Shown here piece after piece: positions 8,735-17,701 of a stretch of 64,000 bases of DNA. Every line of letters begins with the position of its first letter. Within the stretch, counting starts at the first letter, position 1. The notes below the pieces were generated by a model. It did not search any database and had not been told where the DNA came from. It was given only the letters and a program-made list of their open reading frames with translations. The position numbers were made by a program, and so were the translations under genes. This stretch comes from JACQFV01 sp964593585. GTDB lineage: Bacteria; Zixibacteria; MSB-5A5; WJJR01. Location of the stretch: positions 1-64,000 of the forward strand of contig CAZQIZ010000005.1 in NCBI GenBank assembly GCA_964593585.1, read 5' to 3'.

Positions 8735-10098
8735 TCGCCCGTGAGGCCTATCGAAGCGTCGGACTGATCCGCGGCGGGCGCGTCATCGATCCCGCCTCCG
8801 GCTTTGATGGCGTAGCCGACATCCACATCGACGAGCGCGGACGCATCCTGCGCATCGACAAGACATCTGGCGCGCGTCCGACCGACGCCGGGCCGCATGC
8901 GGTGATCGATGCCGCCGGAAAGATCGTCGCCCCCGGCTTCATCGACCTCCATGTCCATCTGCGCGAGCCGGGCCGCGAGGATGAAGAGACCGTGGCCACC
9001 GGCTCGGCCGCCGGCGTCAAAGGCGGCTTCACCACTGTCTGCTGCATGCCCAACACCGAGCCGGCGATTGCCGACCAGGAGACGGTCCGCTTCGTGCTCG
9101 ACCGCGCCCAGGCGGCGCCGGGACGTGTCCATCCGATCGGCGCAATCACCCGCGACCGCGAGGGCAAATCGCTGGCGCAGATCTCCGATATGATCGAGGC
9201 CGGCGCGGTCGCTTTCTCCGACGATGGCGCGCCGGTGGCTTCCGCCGGGCTTTTGCGCCGCGCCATGCAGTACGCGCAAATGTTCAATGTGCCGATCGTC
9301 GAGCACTGCGAAGTGCCAGAGCTGTCAGGGCAGGGCGTGATGCACGAGGGGGTCATCTCCAGCAAACTGGGCTTGAAAGGGATCCCCGCCGCCTCCGAGG
9401 AAATCTGTCTGGCGCGCGACATCGCCTTGGCCCGCGAGACCGGATGCCACCTGCACGCCGCCCATCTGTCGACCAAGGGGTCGGTTGAGATTGTGCGTCG
9501 GGCCAAATCCGAGGGCATCCGCGTCACCGCCGAGGTCACACCGCATCACCTGATCCTCACCGACGAGATCATCGCGCGCGACTTCGACCCGCTGTTCAAG
9601 GTCAATCCGCCGCTGCGCACGGCGGCCGATGTCGAGGCCCTGCGCGAGGGATTGCGCGATGGCACGATTGACTGCATCGCCACCGATCATGCCCCGCACG
9701 CCTGGCAGGAGAAGGATGGCGAATTCGATCTGGCGCCTTTCGGCATGGTGGGGCTGGAGACCGCGCTCGGAGTCTGCATCAAGGCGCTGATTGAATCCCG
9801 CGTTCTCGACTGGCCGCTTCTGATTGCCTGCCTCACGCAGCGTCCCGCGGCGGCCTTCGATCTGGACGCCGGGGCGATCAAACCCGGCGCGCCGGCGGAT
9901 CTGGTGGTCATCGATCCCGACGCCAAATGGACCGTGACCGCCGACAACCTGATCTCGAAATCGAAAAACTCGCCATTCCTGGGCTGGGAATTAAACGGGG
10001 TGGTCACCGCGGCCGTGGTTGATGGCCGTTTGGTGCATTACGCCAACGGGGGCCATTCCGCGGCCGCCTCCGCATCATCCGCGCGCCCACGCCGCTGA
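8731..10098 (+). CDS. pyrC: Dihydroorotase
   Basis: This zinc amidohydrolase cyclises carbamoyl-aspartate to dihydroorotate, the step after PyrB. The metal-binding motif is HVHLREPG (His74, His76), followed by GGFTTVCCMPNT, VEHCE, the AAHLSTKGS segment and TDHAPH with the catalytic Asp319. It ends with an amidohydrolase C-terminal strand set (PADLVVIDPDAKW, NSPFLGWELNG). The 455 residues are slightly over the family norm of about 430 because of an Ala/Ser/Arg tail. ATG 8731 overlaps the pyrB stop (ATGA), showing translational coupling. It belongs to the type I (PyrC/AllB-like) group rather than the short E. coli PyrC type. Confidence 0.94.
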   Translation: MIAREAYRSVGLIRGGRVIDPASGFDGVADIHIDERGRILRIDKTSGARPTDAGPHAVIDAAGKIVAPGFIDLHVHLREPGREDEETVATGSAAGVKGGFTTVCCMPNTEPAIADQETVRFVLDRAQAAPGRVHPIGAITRDREGKSLAQISDMIEAGAVAFSDDGAPVASAGLLRRAMQYAQMFNVPIVEHCEVPELSGQGVMHEGVISSKLGLKGIPAASEEICLARDIALARETGCHLHAAHLSTKGSVEIVRRAKSEGIRVTAEVTPHHLILTDEIIARDFDPLFKVNPPLRTAADVEALREGLRDGTIDCIATDHAPHAWQEKDGEFDLAPFGMVGLETALGVCIKALIESRVLDWPLLIACLTQRPAAAFDLDAGAIKPGAPADLVVIDPDAKWTVTADNLISKSKNSPFLGWELNGVVTAAVVDGRLVHYANGGHSAAASASSARPRR

Positions 10099-10121
10099 GC
10101 GCAGACATCGGGGCTTTAGCC

Positions 10122-11219
10122 ATGCGTGTACCGTTTCTCGACCTGAAGGCGCAATACGCCGCCATTAAAGACGAAGTCAACACCGCCATCGCCGGCGTCC
10201 TGGAAGACTGTGCGTTCGTTCTGGGCAAGCGCGTAGCAGACTTCGAAGGCAATTTCGCCCAGTTTTGCCAGGCCAAGCACTGCATCGCCGTCGACACCGG
10301 CACGTCGGCTCTGCATCTGGCGCTCCTGGCCGCCGGCGTCAAGCCCGGCGATGAGGTCATCACCGCGGCCAACACCTTCATCGCCACCTGCGCCGCCATT
10401 TCCTACACCGGCGCCACACCGGTGCTCGTCGATGTCGATCCGCAGACTTACACGATGGACCCCGACGCGTTGCGCAGGGCGATCACGAAGAAGACGAAGG
10501 TCATCCTGCCGGTGCATCTCTACGGCCGTCCCGCCGCGATGGATGCCATCAACGCCATCGCGCAGGAGCAGGGGATACCGGTCATCGAGGACGCCTGCCA
10601 GGCCCACGGCGCCAAGTACAAGGGCAAACGTGCCGGCTCACTGGGCCATGCCGCCTGCTTCTCGTTCTATCCGGGCAAGAACCTCGGCGCTTACGGCGAA
10701 GGTGGGGCGATCGTCACCGACGACGACAACTGGGCTCACACCATTCGCATGCTGCGCGACCACGGCTCCCTGCAAAAATACCATCATGACATGTTGGGGT
10801 ATAACTACCGGATGGAGGGCATCCAGGGGGCGGTCCTGGGCGTGAAGCTGCGCCATCTCGACGAGTGGAATGCCAAGCGGCGGAAAAACGCCGATCTCTA
10901 TCGCCAGAAGCTGGCCGGCGCCAACATCGTCCTGCCGCCAGCCGATGATGACGCCCAGTCGGTCTACCATCTCTTCGTCGTCCAGGTCGATGACCGCGCC
11001 CGTTTCCAGGATGATCTGAAGGCCGAGGAGATCGACACGCTCATCCACTACCCGATCCCGGTGCACCGCCAGAAGGCCTATCCGCAAATGGCCGCCCTCA
11101 GTTTCCCCGTGACAGATCGCCTCGCGGGACGCATCGTATCCCTGCCGATGTACGCGGAACTGACCGAGGCGCAGATCGATCACGTCGCCGCGGTGGCGCG
11201 TCACTCGGTCGATCTATAG
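10122..11219 (+). CDS. DegT/DnrJ/EryC1/StrS family sugar aminotransferase
   Basis: A PLP-dependent enzyme of 365 residues that aminates a keto-sugar nucleotide, giving an amino sugar for surface glycans. It opens with VPFLDLKAQYAAIKDEV, typical of this family, then GKRVADFE, VDTGTSALHLAL, GDEVITAANTFIAT and VHLYGRPAAMDAI. The Schiff-base lysine is Lys186 in FYPGKNLGAYGEGGA. The C-terminal region has YNYRMEGIQGA and IHYPIPVHRQKAY, as in WecE/ArnB/FdtB-like members. It follows pyrC by 23 bases and leads a block of glycosyltransferases, which fits a role in O-antigen or exopolysaccharide precursor synthesis. The exact sugar cannot be told from sequence. Confidence 0.88.
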   Translation: MRVPFLDLKAQYAAIKDEVNTAIAGVLEDCAFVLGKRVADFEGNFAQFCQAKHCIAVDTGTSALHLALLAAGVKPGDEVITAANTFIATCAAISYTGATPVLVDVDPQTYTMDPDALRRAITKKTKVILPVHLYGRPAAMDAINAIAQEQGIPVIEDACQAHGAKYKGKRAGSLGHAACFSFYPGKNLGAYGEGGAIVTDDDNWAHTIRMLRDHGSLQKYHHDMLGYNYRMEGIQGAVLGVKLRHLDEWNAKRRKNADLYRQKLAGANIVLPPADDDAQSVYHLFVVQVDDRARFQDDLKAEEIDTLIHYPIPVHRQKAYPQMAALSFPVTDRLAGRIVSLPMYAELTEAQIDHVAAVARHSVDL

Positions 11220-11240
11220 AACCCGGAATCCCTTCGACTC

Positions 11241-13454
11241 ATGGCCAAACCGCAACGCGCTTCCTCCCCGCCCGCGCCGACGATACCGTCGGTCGCGGGC
11301 GCATGGAGAGGATGGACGTCCTGGCTGGAGCGCCGCCCCGTTCGTATCGCCGCCATCTGCCTGGTGGCGTTGCTGGCGGTCGTCTGCCGCTTCGTCGATC
11401 TGGGCGCCGATCCCCCTATCGATGTCTCGTGGAGCCAGGATCTGCTGACCGATCCACCGCAGTACACCTCCTACGCGCGCACCGCCGTCGCCCACGGCAA
11501 CTGGAATCCCCTGAACGATGATCGGCTGATCTTCTTCCGCAAGAACATCACCGGCGCATTCGCCTATGTCATCTTTCTGCTGTTCGGTCCGAGCGTGACC
11601 ACCGCCAATCTGACCGCGGCGCTGATCAACCTGGTGGGGATCGGTTTTCTGGTCTGGGGTGTCGCGCGTGCCTTCGGCTTCATCGCCGCGCTCACCACCG
11701 GCTGGGCGCTGGCGGTGAACTACCTGTTTGTGGCTTATGGCCGTCAGCCATTCCTCGAAGTCGCCTCCAACGCCTCGCTGGCCGTCGCCTTCTGGGCAAT
11801 CGTCTCCAGTCCGCGGCGCTGGTGGTTGGTGCTAGTCGGCGGCTTTGTGGCCGGCATGGGGACCTTCTTTGGCAAAGTGACCGCGCTGCATGCCGCGCCG
11901 GTCTTCGTTTTGGCCACGCTCATGCAGGCCCTGGATGAGGACACCGCCCTGCGCGGAGTCCGTCGCTGGCGACGTCCCCTCGGTTACCTCGTCGGTTTCG
12001 GATTTGTCGCGTTGTTGTGGTACGTCTTTGCCTACAGCGCCGCCTCGGATGAGGTACGCGCCTACCTCACGGAGCAATCGCGCACACTCTATGGCGCGCC
12101 GGTGGGGTTGCAGTCACTGTCCGGTTTTATCCGCCAGTTCTTCTCGCTGGGCATCGACACGCGGATTCTGACCTGGTCGCCGGTGGCGGCCATCGCGGGA
12201 TTGCTCGGTCTGGCTGGTCTGATACTTTGGAGTGTCCGTAACCGCTCAAACCTCCCGTGGTGGCGGCAGTTGTCTCCTGCTGTTCTCTTGACCGTCGGTT
12301 GGTTCCTCTGCGCCTACACCGCCTTTTCGCCGTTCAACTATCGCCCGGTGCGCTACCAGATTGTCATGTGGTTGCCGCTGGCAGCGGGAGCCGGGTGGCT
12401 TATCCAGTGGCTGGTGACCACGCGTCGCGAGAGCGCACGCAGCGATGCGCGGCCGGCGGCATGGTGGGTGCTCCCGATCCTGCTCGCCGTGCTGGCGATC
12501 GGTCTGCAGCATTTCGTTTTCCGGCCGCTTCTGGACACAACCGGACGCGGGTTGTCGACATCGAGTCATACCGGATCGATCATCGTCGGACTGCTGGCTT
12601 CGGTCGCGTTCATCTGGCTGGCGTCTCGCCCCTCCCGCGAGCAATCCTGGACTGTGCGGTTGCGTCCCGCCGCCGACGTTGCGGTTGCGCTCCTCCTGCT
12701 CGGAATGCTTGTGGATCAGGGACGTCACTTCATCCGCTGGTGGGGCATTTCGACCTACACGATCGCCAAAGCCAACGAAGACCTGCCGAAGGTGCTCGGC
12801 CCTGGTGCAGTGGTGACCGGGGAGTGGTCGCCAATGATCACTCAGACCGCGGCCTCGCCCGTTGGCTTGATTCACTTCTTCTCGCTGCAGGAACCCCGCG
12901 ATTTCTTCGCCGCCAGGCCGATTACGCATGTCATCGTCGAGGATAAACCAGACGGCGCCTTCTTCAAGGATTTTCCGCAGATTGCCGCCAAGGTTAGCAA
13001 GGTGACCGTTTACACAATCCGCAATCTGCGCATCGGTGTCTGGCGCGTCGCCGAGCGGGGCGGCAACCTGCAGGCGGCCGCCTACCAGCCGACCTTTATG
13101 GAGCGGCTGCGGATGGAGCCCGGACGACGCCCCCTCGATTCTCTCTTGAGCGATCTCACACAGCGGGTCGCCGATTCCGCCGACCACTATTCCGGTTGGG
13201 CTTTTGCCGCGGACCTGTTCCGCCGCGCCGACCGCAAGGAAGAGGCCATGAACGCCTATCTCAAAGCCCTCGACCATGCCCCCGACGACTTCGCGCTTCT
13301 GGGGCAGGCGGGCGATCTGTCCTGGGAATTGTACCGCACCGTCGGCGGCCCCGCCGAGCGCGACCGCGCGGTGGCCTTCTGGCAGCGCGCCATGCGTGTC
13401 TCCCCGAACAATCCGGCCATCATCGACCGGCTCCGTCAGGCGGGCCGCTCATGA
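11241..13454 (+). CDS. GT-C type membrane glycosyltransferase with C-terminal TPR-like domain
   Basis: Large polytopic membrane protein of 737 residues. After a short cytoplasmic Ala/Pro-rich start it has a first helix (RIAAICLVALLAVVCRFV), then an extracytoplasmic loop with PIDVSWSQDLLTDPPQYTSYAR, in place of the usual DE/DD acid pair, and about ten hydrophobic helices. The last 150 residues are soluble and helical (WAFAADLFRRADRKEEAMNAYLKAL, DFALLGQAGDLSWELY, WQRAMRVSPNNPAIIDRL), a TPR-like pattern facing the periplasm. It is probably a PMT/ArnT-like transferase using a polyprenyl-phosphate sugar, perhaps the product of the DPM-like enzyme at 16089. It overlaps the next gene by ATGA, so it belongs to the glycan operon. 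Confidence 0.7.
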   Translation: MAKPQRASSPPAPTIPSVAGAWRGWTSWLERRPVRIAAICLVALLAVVCRFVDLGADPPIDVSWSQDLLTDPPQYTSYARTAVAHGNWNPLNDDRLIFFRKNITGAFAYVIFLLFGPSVTTANLTAALINLVGIGFLVWGVARAFGFIAALTTGWALAVNYLFVAYGRQPFLEVASNASLAVAFWAIVSSPRRWWLVLVGGFVAGMGTFFGKVTALHAAPVFVLATLMQALDEDTALRGVRRWRRPLGYLVGFGFVALLWYVFAYSAASDEVRAYLTEQSRTLYGAPVGLQSLSGFIRQFFSLGIDTRILTWSPVAAIAGLLGLAGLILWSVRNRSNLPWWRQLSPAVLLTVGWFLCAYTAFSPFNYRPVRYQIVMWLPLAAGAGWLIQWLVTTRRESARSDARPAAWWVLPILLAVLAIGLQHFVFRPLLDTTGRGLSTSSHTGSIIVGLLASVAFIWLASRPSREQSWTVRLRPAADVAVALLLLGMLVDQGRHFIRWWGISTYTIAKANEDLPKVLGPGAVVTGEWSPMITQTAASPVGLIHFFSLQEPRDFFAARPITHVIVEDKPDGAFFKDFPQIAAKVSKVTVYTIRNLRIGVWRVAERGGNLQAAAYQPTFMERLRMEPGRRPLDSLLSDLTQRVADSADHYSGWAFAADLFRRADRKEEAMNAYLKALDHAPDDFALLGQAGDLSWELYRTVGGPAERDRAVAFWQRAMRVSPNNPAIIDRLRQAGRS

Positions 13455-14842
13455 TGCCGCGACGCCCTCATGATCCGACCACGATCGATGTCACGGTCGT
13501 CCTGCCCGCCCACAACGAGGAAGGAAACATCCTCCCGTTGATGGAGCAGTTCGGCGAGCTGGCGCGCAAGGCGCGCTTTTCGCTCGAAGTGGTGCTCGTC
13601 GACGATGGCTCCAACGACCAGACTCTGCCGCGCGCGGTCGAGGCGCAGAATCATCATCGCTTCCTGCGCATTGTCTCGCTGCCGCACCGGCGCGGCCTGA
13701 CCGAGGCGTTGCGCGCCGGCTTCTCGGTCGCCCGCGGGCAGATCATCGTCTTCTATCCTGCCGACCGTCAGTTCCATCCGGCCGACATTCCGCGCATGGT
13801 CGAAAAGGTCCGCTCCGGCTATGACCTGGTCACCGGGCGCAAGATCGGCTTCTACAACAAGAAATTCGTCTCGAGCTTCTACAATCGGCTCTCGCGCTGG
13901 CTGTTCCCCTCCATCAAGGTCACCGACCTCAATTCGGTCAAGGCCTTCCGTCGCGAGCTGGTCAATGTCTTCGACTACCGCCATGACTGGCACCGCTTCT
14001 GGGTGGCCATCGCCGCCGAAGCGGGCTACAACATCGGCGAAGTCGATGTGACGCTCTACCAACGCTCTGCCGGACGGTCCAAATTCGGTTTCTGGCGCAT
14101 CCCCGGCGGCGTCCTCGACCTGCTCGCGGTGAAGTTCCAATACCACACAATGCGCCGTCCGCTCTGGTACTTCGGAATGACCGGCATCTTCCTCTTGGTC
14201 GCGGCGTTCGTGCTCGGCGGAGTCGCGCTCTACCAGCGCTTTGTCGAAGGGCATGGCTATCGTCCGTTTGTCTATCTGGTGATGTCGCTCGGGCTGGCGG
14301 GTGTGGTGTTCTTCGCCATCGGGTTTCTGGCCGAGGCGGTTGCCAGTCTGCGCCAGCAGTTGGACACGCTGCGTCCGGCGCCGAAATACCACGTTTACAA
14401 ATCCGGCGCCAATGAGCGTCCGGTGCCGAGCCGTTCCGCCGGCGACAGTCCCGAGCCGCGCTCCGACCGTCGCGAAGGCGGCGATCGCCGCCGCGATCAA
14501 TCGCGTGGGAATCGCCCCGGGCGCGGCCCCGGCCGCCGCCGCGATGAGAACCGTCGCGGCGAGCAACCGTCTCGGCCCATCCCGCCGCCGGTAGAGTCGT
14601 CTGTCTCGTCCACCTCGGAGCTGGAAGCCCCTGCCGAAACGCAACCATCCTTTGCGGAGGTCGAGCGATTCGCCCCTGCATTGGATGAGGGAGAGGCGCG
14701 CGGTTTTGAACCGGCAATTCCTTCGACACCCGATGAGGCTGATGCGGCCCCCTCCGCGCCGCCTCCAACCGAGCGATCCGACACCCCCACGCCCCTCGCG
14801 CCGCCGCGTGTCAACCAGTACGGACGGCGCCGACGCGGGTGA
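13451..14842 (+). CDS. Family 2 glycosyltransferase with two membrane helices and an Arg/Asp-rich tail
   Basis: GT-A fold enzyme of 463 residues. The nucleotide-sugar site shows VVLPAHNEEGNI and VLVDDGSNDQT, followed by GLTEALRAGFSVARG and the YPADRQFHPADIP metal-site segment, where the usual DADLQ is degenerate. Two hydrophobic helices follow (GMTGIFLLVAAFVLGGVALY and FVYLVMSLGLAGVVFFAIGFLAEAV), as in DPM1/GtrB-like polyprenol-phosphate glycosyltransferases. The final 120 residues are low complexity: first Arg/Asp/Gly-rich (DRREGGDRRRDQSRG), then Pro/Ser/Glu-rich. The ATG at 13451 overlaps the upstream stop. Probable role: building a polyprenyl-phosphate sugar donor at the inner face. The tail is unusual for the family. 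Confidence 0.82.
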   Translation: MMPRRPHDPTTIDVTVVLPAHNEEGNILPLMEQFGELARKARFSLEVVLVDDGSNDQTLPRAVEAQNHHRFLRIVSLPHRRGLTEALRAGFSVARGQIIVFYPADRQFHPADIPRMVEKVRSGYDLVTGRKIGFYNKKFVSSFYNRLSRWLFPSIKVTDLNSVKAFRRELVNVFDYRHDWHRFWVAIAAEAGYNIGEVDVTLYQRSAGRSKFGFWRIPGGVLDLLAVKFQYHTMRRPLWYFGMTGIFLLVAAFVLGGVALYQRFVEGHGYRPFVYLVMSLGLAGVVFFAIGFLAEAVASLRQQLDTLRPAPKYHVYKSGANERPVPSRSAGDSPEPRSDRREGGDRRRDQSRGNRPGRGPGRRRDENRRGEQPSRPIPPPVESSVSSTSELEAPAETQPSFAEVERFAPALDEGEARGFEPAIPSTPDEADAAPSAPPPTERSDTPTPLAPPRVNQYGRRRRG

Positions 14843-14850
14843 ATGGACTC

Positions 14851-16041
14851 ATGACGTCCCCGCCGCGCCGATTGGACGTCCTGTTCCTGACGCACAACTT
14901 CCCGCGTCACTCGGGTGATTTTGCCGGACGGTTTCTGCATCGCTTCGCCGGGTTGCTGCGGGCGCGCGGCATAATTGTCGGCGTGGTCGCACCGCACGCG
15001 TCCGGCATTCCCGAATTTGAGGTCATGGATGATGTGCCCATCTGGCGGTTTCGTTATGCGACTGACGTCGCGGAGACACTGGCCTACCGGGGCGATTGGG
15101 GAGGAGCGTCGATCTTCGGGCCGCATGGCCTCCGGGCGCATTACCGCTTCTTCCGCGCGTTTGCGCAGACAGCGCGGCGTGTCGCCGCCGACACCTCGCC
15201 GCGTGTCGTTCATGCTCACTGGTGGATTCCCGCCGGCTGGGCCGCGCGTCCGCTGGCGCGTCATCATCGGCTGATCGTTACGTCCCACGGTACCGACATC
15301 CGCTTGCTGCAACACAAGGCCTGGATGCGTCCGCTGGCGCGTCAGGTCTATGGCGCCGCCGCGCAAACGACCACCGTGTCCCGGTGGATGGCGGATTTTC
15401 TGCGCACAACCTACCCTGAGCTGGCCGACCGCGTCGGTGTCGCTCCCATGCCCCCGGAAGACTCGATCTTCCATGGGACCGTGAGGACGGCGACCGGTGC
15501 GCCCCCGATCATCCTGGCGGTGACGCGCTACACCGCGCAGAAACGCAACGACGTCCTCGTTGCCGCGTTGGAACAACTGCGGCAGCAGGGCATCGACTTC
15601 CGTTGCCGGATGATCGGAGACGGCGGCTCGGAGCGCGCCCGGATCGAGCATATCATCCGCGAGCGGGATCTGTCTTCGCGCGTTGCGTTGGTGGCCAGTC
15701 TGCCGCAAACCGAACTGGCTGAAGAGTACCGCCGTGCCGATGTCACCGTCCTGCCGGCGGTCGACGAGGGGTTTGGGTTGGCGCTCCTGGAAGCGCAATT
15801 GTGCGGCTGTGCCGTAATCGGCGCCGCCTCGGGCGGAATCACCGACATCGTGTCCGACGGCCAGACGGGACTGCTGGCGCGTCCCGATGACCCGGCCGAC
15901 CTTGCCCGCTGCTTGAAGGCCCTGTTGACCGACAACGACCGCCGAATGCGTCTGGCAGTGGCCGGCCAGCGCTCCGCGCAGGCCGCTTTTTCGTCGACGG
16001 TAATCGTCGATCGCTTTCTGAGTTGGTATCAGTTGGGTTGA
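14851..16041 (+). CDS. Family 4 glycosyltransferase (GT-B fold)
   Basis: Cytoplasmic GT-B enzyme of about 396 residues. N-terminal landmarks are LDVLFLTHNFPRHSGDFAG and VVHAHWWIPAGW; the C-terminal nucleotide-binding half has ILAVTRYTAQKRNDVLVAAL, MIGDGGSERARI and the signature EGFGLALLEAQLCGCAVIGA followed by GGITDIVSDGQTG. This is the RfaB/PimB-type GT4 pattern. ATG 14851 is used; a GTG at 14839 would overlap the preceding stop and add four residues. It sits between two GT2 genes in the same direction, consistent with sequential assembly of a lipid-linked or surface glycan. The sugar and acceptor are not predictable. Confidence 0.85.
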   Translation: MTSPPRRLDVLFLTHNFPRHSGDFAGRFLHRFAGLLRARGIIVGVVAPHASGIPEFEVMDDVPIWRFRYATDVAETLAYRGDWGGASIFGPHGLRAHYRFFRAFAQTARRVAADTSPRVVHAHWWIPAGWAARPLARHHRLIVTSHGTDIRLLQHKAWMRPLARQVYGAAAQTTTVSRWMADFLRTTYPELADRVGVAPMPPEDSIFHGTVRTATGAPPIILAVTRYTAQKRNDVLVAALEQLRQQGIDFRCRMIGDGGSERARIEHIIRERDLSSRVALVASLPQTELAEEYRRADVTVLPAVDEGFGLALLEAQLCGCAVIGAASGGITDIVSDGQTGLLARPDDPADLARCLKALLTDNDRRMRLAVAGQRSAQAAFSSTVIVDRFLSWYQLG

Positions 16042-16088
16042 CCGGGCTGCCTGCTTATCTTGACGCACCGATGCCGGGGACAATGCCA

Positions 16089-16805
16089 ATGAAACCTCTG
16101 GTCGTGATCCCGACCTACAACGAGAAGGACAACCTGCCGCGGATCGTCCCCGAAGTGCTGGCGCAGGATCCGTCGATCTCGGTGTTGGTGGTCGATGACA
16201 ACTCACCGGATGGCACCGGCGCGCTGGCCGACCAACTGGCCGCCGCCAATCCCCGGGTGCAGGTCCTCCACCGCCCCGGCAAGCAAGGGCTGGGGAAGGC
16301 CTACCTCGCCGGCTTTCGCTGGGCGCTCGAGCGTGACTATGACCGGGTGATCGAGATGGACGCCGACTTCTCGCACAACCCGACGTACCTGCCCGCGCTG
16401 CTTTCGGCCTCTGCTGAGGCCGACGTAGTCCTGGGTTCGCGCTACAGCTCGGGCGTCAACGTCATCAACTGGCCGATGAGCCGGCTTTTGCTGTCGTATT
16501 TCGCCAACGTCTACGCGCGGGTGATCACCGGGATGAAGGTCCGCGATCTGACCGGCGGGTTCAAGTGCTTCCGCCGCCAGGTGCTGGAGACCATTGATCT
16601 GGCGGCGGTCCACTCCAACGGCTACGCCTTCCAGATTGAGATGTCGTTTCGCGCCCACCGTCGCGGCTTTTCGATCCGCGAGATTCCGATCGTGTTCGTC
16701 GATCGCGAGCACGGCCACTCGAAGATGTCAAAGGCGATCGTGCGCGAGGCCATCTGGATGGTGCCCAAGCTGCGGCTGATGGCGATCTTCGGCCGTTTGC
16801 GTTGA
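16089..16805 (+). CDS. Polyprenol-phosphate mannosyltransferase-like (DPM1/Ppm1 family) GT2
   Basis: The protein has 238 residues and closely follows the single-domain dolichol-phosphate mannose synthase pattern: VVIPTYNEKDN, LVVDDNSPDGTGALAD, GKQGLGKAYLAGF, IEMDADFSHNPTYLP, VLGSRY, DLTGGFKCFRRQVLE and EIPIVFVDREHGHSKM. It transfers mannose or a similar hexose from GDP/UDP-sugar to a polyprenyl phosphate, giving the donor used by GT-C enzymes. Several ATGs are available (16071, 16083, 16089); 16089 has GGGGA eight bases upstream and begins right before the first strand. There is no C-terminal membrane domain. Close coupling to the next glycosyltransferase follows. Confidence 0.87.
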   Translation: MKPLVVIPTYNEKDNLPRIVPEVLAQDPSISVLVVDDNSPDGTGALADQLAAANPRVQVLHRPGKQGLGKAYLAGFRWALERDYDRVIEMDADFSHNPTYLPALLSASAEADVVLGSRYSSGVNVINWPMSRLLLSYFANVYARVITGMKVRDLTGGFKCFRRQVLETIDLAAVHSNGYAFQIEMSFRAHRRGFSIREIPIVFVDREHGHSKMSKAIVREAIWMVPKLRLMAIFGRLR

Positions 16806-16837
16806 CCGCACAGCCGGGCTGCCCCGCGCGTGCACAC

Positions 16838-17701
16838 ATGGACCCTGTCCCCGTCTCACTGGTTGTCGTCACCTGCCAATCCGCGCCGGTCTTGGGCCCA
16901 TTGCTGGAGTCGGCAGCGGCATCGTCCGCAGCGCTGGCCGACACGATCTTCGTCGACAACGCTTCAACCGATGGCACATGTGAGTTGATCGCTCGCCGAC
17001 TGCCAGGCGCCACGATCGTCGCCAATACCGAAAACCGCGGCTTTGCCGCTGCGGTCAACCAGGGCGTCGATCGGGCCACAACCGAGCGCGTGCTCTTGGC
17101 CAATCCCGACACCGCCTGGACCGTCGAGGACCTGCGCGCGCTGAGCGCCTTCCTCGACACCCGCCCGCGCGCGGCGGCGGTCTGCCCGCGACTGGTCTTT
17201 CCCGATGACGCGCCGCAGGCCTCGGTGCGACGTTTTCCGACCCACGCCAACATCTGGTTCTCGCGGCACTCGCCGCTGCGGGGAGTGCGTTTAGGCGCCG
17301 GATCGCGCGCCGCCTACACTCTCGACGACCCCGCCGAGCCGCAGATCGTCGAAGCTGTCGCCGCCACCTTCATGCTTTTGCGTCGCGATGCCTACCGTGC
17401 CGTCGGAGGCATGGATGAGGGGTATTTCCTTTACGTCGAGGACACCGACCTGTGCAAACGCTGGCGCGATGCGGGCTCCGAAGTCTGGATCGACCCACGC
17501 GTCGCCGTCCGCCACCACTGGCAGGGGGGAAGTCGTCGCGATCCGACCCTGCGCATCCATCATCGCAACGGCATCCGTCGCTACTTCCGCAAACACCATC
17601 CCGAGTGCAGACTCGCCAATGGGCTGCTCTTCGCGGTGTTTGGATTGCTGGACTGGAAGGATCGATTGACCGGGACTGCTCCGGCGCGGGGGCGGTCTTG
17701 A
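16838..17701 (+). CDS. Family 2 glycosyltransferase, rhamnosyltransferase (WbbL)-like
   Basis: Cytoplasmic GT2 of 287 residues. Visible motifs are SLVVVTCQSAPVLGPLLE, IFVDNASTDGTCELI, NRGFAAAVNQGV, LLANPDTAWT and, near the end, GGMDEGYFLYVEDTDLCKRW, the WbbL/RfbF-like catalytic segment. It ends with basic residues and a short hydrophobic stretch. ATG 16838 is preferred over a TTG at 16802 that overlaps the upstream stop, because the family starts only a few residues before the first strand. Its stop overlaps the TTG start of the WecA-like gene. Likely role: adding rhamnose or a similar sugar to a polyprenyl-linked intermediate. Confidence 0.83.
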   Translation: MDPVPVSLVVVTCQSAPVLGPLLESAAASSAALADTIFVDNASTDGTCELIARRLPGATIVANTENRGFAAAVNQGVDRATTERVLLANPDTAWTVEDLRALSAFLDTRPRAAAVCPRLVFPDDAPQASVRRFPTHANIWFSRHSPLRGVRLGAGSRAAYTLDDPAEPQIVEAVAATFMLLRRDAYRAVGGMDEGYFLYVEDTDLCKRWRDAGSEVWIDPRVAVRHHWQGGSRRDPTLRIHHRNGIRRYFRKHHPECRLANGLLFAVFGLLDWKDRLTGTAPARGRS

